From JACMLX01 sp031374935 (lineage in GTDB: Bacteria > Gemmatimonadota > Gemmatimonadetes > Gemmatimonadales > Gemmatimonadaceae), in contig JANMHB010000141.1 in assembly GCA_031374935.1 (NCBI GenBank), forward strand, positions 16,180 to 80,179: 64,000 nt of DNA, read 5' to 3'. Every line of letters begins with the position of its first letter. The stretch's first letter is position 1. Of the stretch, positions 59,180-64,000 are shown in pieces. A model generated the notes under the pieces. It saw only the letters and a program-made list of their open reading frames with translations, was not told the origin of the DNA and ran no database searches. The translations under genes were made by a program, and so were the position numbers.

Positions 59180-60655
59180 TCAGTCCACAGCGGCCGGAAC
59201 GTCGCGCTCCAATGACTCTGCATCGAGTGGCGCGGCGGGACCGCGGTGTTGCGCCTGGCGACGCTGGGCCAGCGACAGCGCCCGTCGTGCGATCCGCTCG
59301 CCTGCGGCCACGCAGTCACCGACGCTGACGCCCCGCCGGAACTGCCCGTCGACGATCAGCCCTGGCACGATCGCTTCGATGGCGTCGGCGGCGCGCCCAT
59401 GCGCGTCGTGGCCGAGATTGTATTGTGGAATCGCGTGCGGCCAGGTGGTGCGTTGCACGAGCGTCGGCACACCATGCACACCGAGCAACGCCGCCAGCTC
59501 GGGCAGGACGATGCCAAGCAGCGACTCTGTGCTCGCGCTCGCGAGTTCCGGACGGCGTGTACCGCCGAGAAAACAGGTGAGCAGCACATGCCCCTCCGGC
59601 GCACGATTCGCGAACAGGGTACTCGAAAACAGCACGCCGAGTGTCGTCCGTTGCTCGACGCTTGGAATCAGGCAGCCGAAACCGTCCAGCGCATGCGCGA
59701 CGTCTGCACGCCTGAAGCCGAGCGCCAGCGAAATCACCGGGGGATAGGGCAGTGATGTCAGCTGAGCGATCGCCGCTGCGGTCTCGCCGGGCAGACGCAC
59801 TGCCGCCAAGGTATGCATCGGCAGTGTCGAGACCACGACGTCGGCCGGCAAAGTGAATCTCTCGGCATCACGCTCGACGGTGACCAGACTCGTGCCGCCG
59901 TTGCCGGATTCGATGGCCGTCACGCGCGCACGTCGCAGGATGTTGCCACTCCCGAGCGACGCAGCCAGCGTCAAGGGCAACGTCCCCATGCCGTCGAGGA
60001 AGGAGATGATCGATGGTCGTGCCGGAGCGCCGCCGGCCCTGCGGCGCCCGCGACGTGCCAGTCGTGCGCCTGCGATCATGCCTCGCACGAGCGAGCCATG
60101 CGTGCGTTCGAGCGCGGCCAGGCGCGGAAACGCATGCGCGACACTGAGCCGTGCCGGGTCACCTGCATACACCCCTGAAACGAAGGGATCCACGGCATAC
60201 GCGAGCGGCTCGACACCGAGCCGGCGTTGCACGAACGCTGCCACGGATTCATCGGCCGCGTCCGTCCTCGGGCTGATGAACGGCTCGCGCAGGACGCGAA
60301 GCTTCGCTCCGAAACTGAAGAGCGGGGAGCGCAGCATGGCGAGCGGTGACATCGGCACGGCAAGCGGGTGGCCATCGCGCACGATGAACCGGCGTTGCGC
60401 CTGAGGGGCCGCGGGGCGCACGGCTGCCGTCAGGCCGATGGCGTCGATCAGCGCGGACAACTCGCTGGTGAGCATACAGGAGTTGGGCCCATGCTCGACG
60501 AGGTACCCGTCGCGGCGACTGGTCTGCATCACCCCGCCGACATCATCGGTGGCCTCGACCAGCGTCACGTCCGCCCCGGCCTGGCGCAGGTGCCACGCCG
60601 TCGTGAGCCCGGTCACCCCGGCTCCGCAGACGATGACGTGGGGCGCCGCCGACAT
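59180..60655 (-). CDS. hemG: Protoporphyrinogen oxidase (oxygen-dependent, HemY type)
   Basis: FAD enzyme oxidising protoporphyrinogen IX (or coproporphyrinogen III) with oxygen. The 491-residue product has the N-terminal FAD motif VIVCGAGVTGLTTAWHLRQAGADVTLVEA, then EHGPNSC, and the HemY-type segment YAVDPFVSGVYAGDPARLSV. The C-terminal FAD loop is YNLGHDAHGRAADAI, followed by ...GVSVGDCVAAG. The symbol is used for the function; the protein is the HemY type, not the E. coli HemG flavodoxin. Last gene of the heme operon, 5 bases after hemF. Confidence 0.92.
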   Translation of the reverse strand: MSAAPHVIVCGAGVTGLTTAWHLRQAGADVTLVEATDDVGGVMQTSRRDGYLVEHGPNSCMLTSELSALIDAIGLTAAVRPAAPQAQRRFIVRDGHPLAVPMSPLAMLRSPLFSFGAKLRVLREPFISPRTDAADESVAAFVQRRLGVEPLAYAVDPFVSGVYAGDPARLSVAHAFPRLAALERTHGSLVRGMIAGARLARRGRRRAGGAPARPSIISFLDGMGTLPLTLAASLGSGNILRRARVTAIESGNGGTSLVTVERDAERFTLPADVVVSTLPMHTLAAVRLPGETAAAIAQLTSLPYPPVISLALGFRRADVAHALDGFGCLIPSVEQRTTLGVLFSSTLFANRAPEGHVLLTCFLGGTRRPELASASTESLLGIVLPELAALLGVHGVPTLVQRTTWPHAIPQYNLGHDAHGRAADAIEAIVPGLIVDGQFRRGVSVGDCVAAGERIARRALSLAQRRQAQHRGPAAPLDAESLERDVPAAVD

Positions 60656-60660
60656 GTCGA

Positions 60661-61656
60661 TCAGTCGGCGAGCCAGTCGCGCGGCGCGAGCATGCGCAGC
60701 AGCGCCGATTCAAAGCTGTCGTCGGGCCAGGTCGGGGCGTACGGCCAGGCTGCGAGCGGCGGCATGCTCATCAGCACGCTTTCGATGCGCGCGGCGGTGT
60801 GCAGCCCGAAATGTGTGCCGCGATCATGCACCAGATTGAACTCCACGTATCGTCCGCGCCGCACCAGCTGGAATGCGCGTTCCCGGTCGCCGTAGTCCGC
60901 ATGCCGGCGGCGCTCGACGATTGGTCCATAGGCCTCGACCAGGCTGCGGCCGATCGCATCGACAAAGGCCAGCGTGGTCTCCGCATCCATGCCACTCTCA
61001 TCTTCGCCAGGACGGAGATGGTCGAAAAATACGCCGCCGCAGCCGCGCGTTTCGTTCTCGCGGTGCGTATTGCGGAAGTATTCGTCGCACCACGGCTTGA
61101 AGCGCTGGTGCAGCGAGGGATGAAAGCGGTTGCAGATGGCGGCCAGTGTGCGATGGAAGTGCTGTACATCCTCGGCGAATGGATACATCGGCGTGATGTC
61201 GGTGCCACCGCCGTACCAGGCGTCACGGAGATTCCCGTCGTCATCGCTGAGCTCGAAGTAGCGCACGTTGAGGTGCACCGTGGGGATCATCGGGCTGCGG
61301 GGATGGAACACCAGACTGACGCCGGTCGCGAAGAACTGCGACTCACCATCGGACACACCACGGCCGCCGAGTTTCGCCGCGGCCGCTGCAGGCAGGCGAC
61401 CGTACACCACGCTCCGATTCACGCCGCCCTTCTCGAACGTGGCGCCGTCGATCATGACCCGCGAGTGGCCGCCGCCGCCTTCCGCGCGGACCCATCGATC
61501 TTCCCTGAACTCGCTGCCGGCGTCCAGCCTGGTGAACAGTGCGGTGATGTCGTCATGCACATCGGCGATCCACGCAATGGCCCGCGCGCGTCGCGCATCA
61601 CCGGGCGTCATCGCGGATTCGGACGAGGCGAGACTCGGGGATGCGGGGGCGGTCAT
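60661..61656 (-). CDS. hemF: Oxygen-dependent coproporphyrinogen III oxidase
   Basis: Decarboxylates two propionates of coproporphyrinogen III using oxygen. The 331-residue product has the HemF signatures VHLNVRYFEL, WYGGGTDITPMYPF, FHPSLHQRFKPWCDEYF, CGGVFFDHL and NLVHDRGTHFGL. It has an N-terminal extension of about 30 residues. The ATG at 61656 overlaps the hemE stop (ATGA). It points to aerobic life. Confidence 0.95.
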   Translation of the reverse strand: MTAPASPSLASSESAMTPGDARRARAIAWIADVHDDITALFTRLDAGSEFREDRWVRAEGGGGHSRVMIDGATFEKGGVNRSVVYGRLPAAAAAKLGGRGVSDGESQFFATGVSLVFHPRSPMIPTVHLNVRYFELSDDDGNLRDAWYGGGTDITPMYPFAEDVQHFHRTLAAICNRFHPSLHQRFKPWCDEYFRNTHRENETRGCGGVFFDHLRPGEDESGMDAETTLAFVDAIGRSLVEAYGPIVERRRHADYGDRERAFQLVRRGRYVEFNLVHDRGTHFGLHTAARIESVLMSMPPLAAWPYAPTWPDDSFESALLRMLAPRDWLAD

Positions 61657-62789
61657 GACGCCAGACGTTCCTTCACTCGCGGCGCAGGGACGGCCGCATG
61701 CGGCGCTCGCCATTCACGCACGGTATCGATGAAGGCCTTGGCGTTCTGCACCGGGATGTCCGGCAGGATCCCGTGTCCGAGATTCGCGATGTGCCCGCGG
61801 CCGCCGAACTCCTCGAGCATGCGCAGCGTGCGTGCCCGAATGGTGCTCGGTGGTGCGTAGAGGAGACAGGGGTCGAGATTCCCTTGCAGTGCCACCGGCA
61901 GATGCTCCATCCGCTTCCGGGCTTCGGCCGCACCAATCTGCCAGTCGACGCCGATGACGTCTGCCATCGTCGCCTGGGCCAGCTCTTCCATCGCCCACCC
62001 GGCACCGGGTGCAAACACGATCAAGGGCACGCCTGCGGTGCGCGCAATGGACGCCACGCGCGCAAGATACGGCAGCGCGAACTGCCGGAACTCGTGCGGA
62101 GCCAGCGCACCGGCCCAGCTTTCAAAGATCTGCAGCGCTTGCGCACCGGCGGCGGCCTGCGCCACGAGAAAATTGCCGACAGCGGTCGCCAGCTTGTTGA
62201 GCAGCGCGTGGGCATCCTGCGGGGCTTCGTACAGCATCCGCTTGGCCACGGCAAACTGCTTGGTGCCGCGCCCTTCGACCATGTACGCCGCCAGCGTCCA
62301 GGGTCCGCCGGCAAACCCAATCAGCGGCACGCGCCCGTCCAGCTCGTGACGCGTCATGCGCACGGCATCGAGCATATAACCCAGCCCCTCTTCCGGCACC
62401 ACGTGATGCAGGCGGGCGATCGCATCGCCATTGCGCAGCGGGGACGAGAACACCGGACCCACGCCTTCGTCCACCGTCAGATCCATTCCCATCGCCTGCG
62501 GCACCACGAGGATATCGCTGAAGATGATGGCGGCATCGACGCCCATGATGTCCACCGGCTGCAGCGTGACTTCGGTCGCCAGCTCCGGATTGCGGCACAT
62601 TTCGAGGAACCCGCCCGACTTGGCGCGGACCGCGCGGTACTCGGGCAGATAGCGCCCCGCCTGGCGCATCATCCAGACCGGTGGGCGCTCGACGATTTCA
62701 CGCCGGCAGGCACGGAGGAAGAGGTCGCTGCGTCGCGGCGTGGCGGATGATGGGTCAGTGGCGAGGGCAGGGGACGGCTTGCTCGACAT
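61653..62789 (-). CDS. hemE: Uroporphyrinogen decarboxylase
   Basis: Converts uroporphyrinogen III to coproporphyrinogen III. The 378-residue product has the signature WMMRQAGRYLPEYRAVR, with substrate-binding arginines, and FSDILVVPQAMGMDL with the key Asp. IGFAGGPWTLAAYMVEG and WAGALAPHEF are typical. Starts 8 bases after the hemA stop and ends by overlapping hemF. Member of the hemA-hemE-hemF-hemG unit. Confidence 0.96.
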   Translation of the reverse strand: MSSKPSPALATDPSSATPRRSDLFLRACRREIVERPPVWMMRQAGRYLPEYRAVRAKSGGFLEMCRNPELATEVTLQPVDIMGVDAAIIFSDILVVPQAMGMDLTVDEGVGPVFSSPLRNGDAIARLHHVVPEEGLGYMLDAVRMTRHELDGRVPLIGFAGGPWTLAAYMVEGRGTKQFAVAKRMLYEAPQDAHALLNKLATAVGNFLVAQAAAGAQALQIFESWAGALAPHEFRQFALPYLARVASIARTAGVPLIVFAPGAGWAMEELAQATMADVIGVDWQIGAAEARKRMEHLPVALQGNLDPCLLYAPPSTIRARTLRMLEEFGGRGHIANLGHGILPDIPVQNAKAFIDTVREWRAPHAAVPAPRVKERLAS

Positions 62790-62797
62790 GGCGAAGG

Positions 62798-64000
62798 TCA
62801 GGAGTTCGGTGGACCGAATGCGGCCGCTGAGTGCTGCGACATCGGCATGGTTGAGAAGTCGGAGGGCACCCCGCGGCGCGGCGTGCTCGCAAACAGCTGG
62901 TCGAGATGAACGGCCAGATCGTCAACGTTCTCGCCGCGTGCAATGGCGTCGCTGAACACGTTCATCGGGCGGGCGAGCAGCTTGGCCACGATTCGTTCTG
63001 CGGTGCGCTCCGCCACGTTGTCTCCTGCGACAAAGGCGACTTCGCGACGACACAGATCGACCAGCGCATCATGCAATGATCGAATGGCAAGGCGCGCCGC
63101 ACCGGTGGCCAGCCAATGCCGGAGCCAGCGCATCTCGTGATCCACGATCCGCTCGGCGTCGGGCACGGCCGACAGTCGGGCGGCTTCGGCCGCGACAATC
63201 GGCTGATGCAGCGAGTCGAGATCGACCAGCGTGATCCCGGGTAGGGCCGTGACCCGCGGATCGACGTTCCGGGGCATCGCCAGATCCAGCAGCAGCAACG
63301 GTGCCGTGTCATAGCCCACATTCACGCGCGCCCGCTGCAGTTGATCGGCGATCAGCGTGTGCGTCGCCGCACCCGTGGCAATGATCACCACGTCGGCAAA
63401 GGCTGCCTCGACGTGCATCGCTTCCATCGGTGCGACACGGCCACGCAGACTTTCCGCCAGTTCCTCGGCCCGTTCGATCGTGCGGTTCATCAGCACCAGA
63501 TCGACGGCGCCGAGCTTTGCCAGCTGCCGGGCCGCCCTGGTCCCCGTCTTGCCGCAGCCGATGATCAGGCAGCGCGCATGCGTCAAGGAGCCGAAGCGCT
63601 GCAACGCGACCGACGCCGCCTCGGCACCGATCGAGTTCCGGCCGGTGGAAAGACTGGTGTCGCTCTGCACGCGTCGGCCCGTCCGCAACGCGATTTCGAA
63701 CAGCCGGTGAAGCATCGGGCCAACAGTGTTCATTTCACACGCCGTCCGATACGACGAACGGACCTGCCCGAGAATCTGTCCATCGCCAAGAATCTGGCTC
63801 TCGAGTCCTGCCGCCAGCCGTAACAGATGCCGGCCGACGTCATCTCCAATGCGAATGCTGATCGCCTTCAGCAGCGCCTGACGCTCCGTGACGTCGGGCA
63901 TCCAGACACCGCTCAGATGCTCCACGGCGGTTTCGAGGGCCGCCTGCCCGCTCGATTCCGTCCAGGCATACAACTCGGTGCGATTGCAGGTCGAGACCAG
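62798..64000 (-). CDS. hemA: Glutamyl-tRNA reductase (5' end beyond window)
   Basis: Reduces glutamyl-tRNA to glutamate-1-semialdehyde, the first step of tetrapyrrole synthesis by the C5 route. The frame is open to the right edge: the outermost residues read LVSTCNRTELY, the conserved catalytic-cysteine motif near residue 50, so about 45 residues are missing. GLESQILGDGQILGQV, TGRRVQSDTS and the Rossmann motif IIGCGKTGTRAARQL follow, then LLLLDLAMPRNVDP. The operon promoter is outside the window. Confidence 0.95.
   Translation of the reverse strand: MVSTCNRTELYAWTESSGQAALETAVEHLSGVWMPDVTERQALLKAISIRIGDDVGRHLLRLAAGLESQILGDGQILGQVRSSYRTACEMNTVGPMLHRLFEIALRTGRRVQSDTSLSTGRNSIGAEAASVALQRFGSLTHARCLIIGCGKTGTRAARQLAKLGAVDLVLMNRTIERAEELAESLRGRVAPMEAMHVEAAFADVVIIATGAATHTLIADQLQRARVNVGYDTAPLLLLDLAMPRNVDPRVTALPGITLVDLDSLHQPIVAAEAARLSAVPDAERIVDHEMRWLRHWLATGAARLAIRSLHDALVDLCRREVAFVAGDNVAERTAERIVAKLLARPMNVFSDAIARGENVDDLAVHLDQLFASTPRRGVPSDFSTMPMSQHSAAAFGPPNS

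Overview
The window is 64 kb of dense, GC-rich bacterial chromosome with housekeeping and metabolic genes. There are no integrases, transposases, phage genes, CRISPR arrays, tRNAs or rRNAs. An ADP-heptose epimerase, a beta-barrel-like protein, lipoproteins and Tat signals indicate a Gram-negative (diderm) cell. The mix of MglA/roadblock GTPase genes, bacillithiol-type deacetylase, C5-pathway heme genes, many Gfo/Idh/MocA and M16 proteins and secreted low-complexity proteins fits Gemmatimonadota or a similar high-GC soil phylum. This is an inference from gene content; no 16S gene is present.

Layout. 0.2-4.6 kb: alpha-glucan use (secreted GH13 amylase, MalQ, aldose epimerase). 4.7-7.5 kb: a pair of exported M16 peptidases. 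7.6-17.2 kb: a sugar locus in which an SSS symporter and a small two-helix membrane protein diverge from two Gfo/Idh/MocA oxidoreductases, a DUF1080 lipoprotein, an MFS transporter and, unexpectedly, a lone NRPS adenylation-thiolation protein. 17.3-28.3 kb: mixed envelope and small-metabolism genes (BNR propeller, DUF4097, uracil-DNA glycosylase family, barrel-like protein, HldD, NamZ-type muramidase, DUF411, sterol-desaturase-family oxidase, CrcB, GT2). 28.4-37.7 kb: DUF2911, transaldolase, penicillin-acylase-family hydrolase, pyruvate kinase, MBL hydrolase, GNAT, class II aldolase. 37.7-45.7 kb: a degenerate histidine-kinase-like protein with an NtrC-type regulator, YtxH, an opposite-strand run (zinc ribbon, TerB/DUF697, thioredoxin-like, DoxX), then YihY/BrkB and threonine aldolase.

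45.7-54.9 kb is a long co-directional information-processing and housekeeping run: SRP RNA, dnaX, ybaB, recR, a small membrane protein, roadblock, MglA GTPase, pgsA, cinA, grpE, dnaJ and an HD hydrolase. 55-64 kb lies on the minus strand: CBS protein, mnmA, cysteine desulfurase, kynB-like, bshB1-like, then a tight heme operon transcribed hemA-hemE-hemF-hemG, with hemA cut by the right edge.

No single gene cluster is clearly a wholly new system. The observations most worth following are: (1) repeated TANNNT hexamers 6-8 nt before start codons without a convincing Shine-Dalgarno, suggesting leaderless mRNAs; (2) a histidine-kinase-like protein that keeps the phospho-His helix but has lost the ATP-binding boxes, next to an NtrC regulator with GAFTGS in place of GAFTGA; (3) an orphan A-T NRPS protein with half a condensation domain, coupled to a sugar operon; (4) an MglA-type GTPase with an insert before its C-terminal helix.
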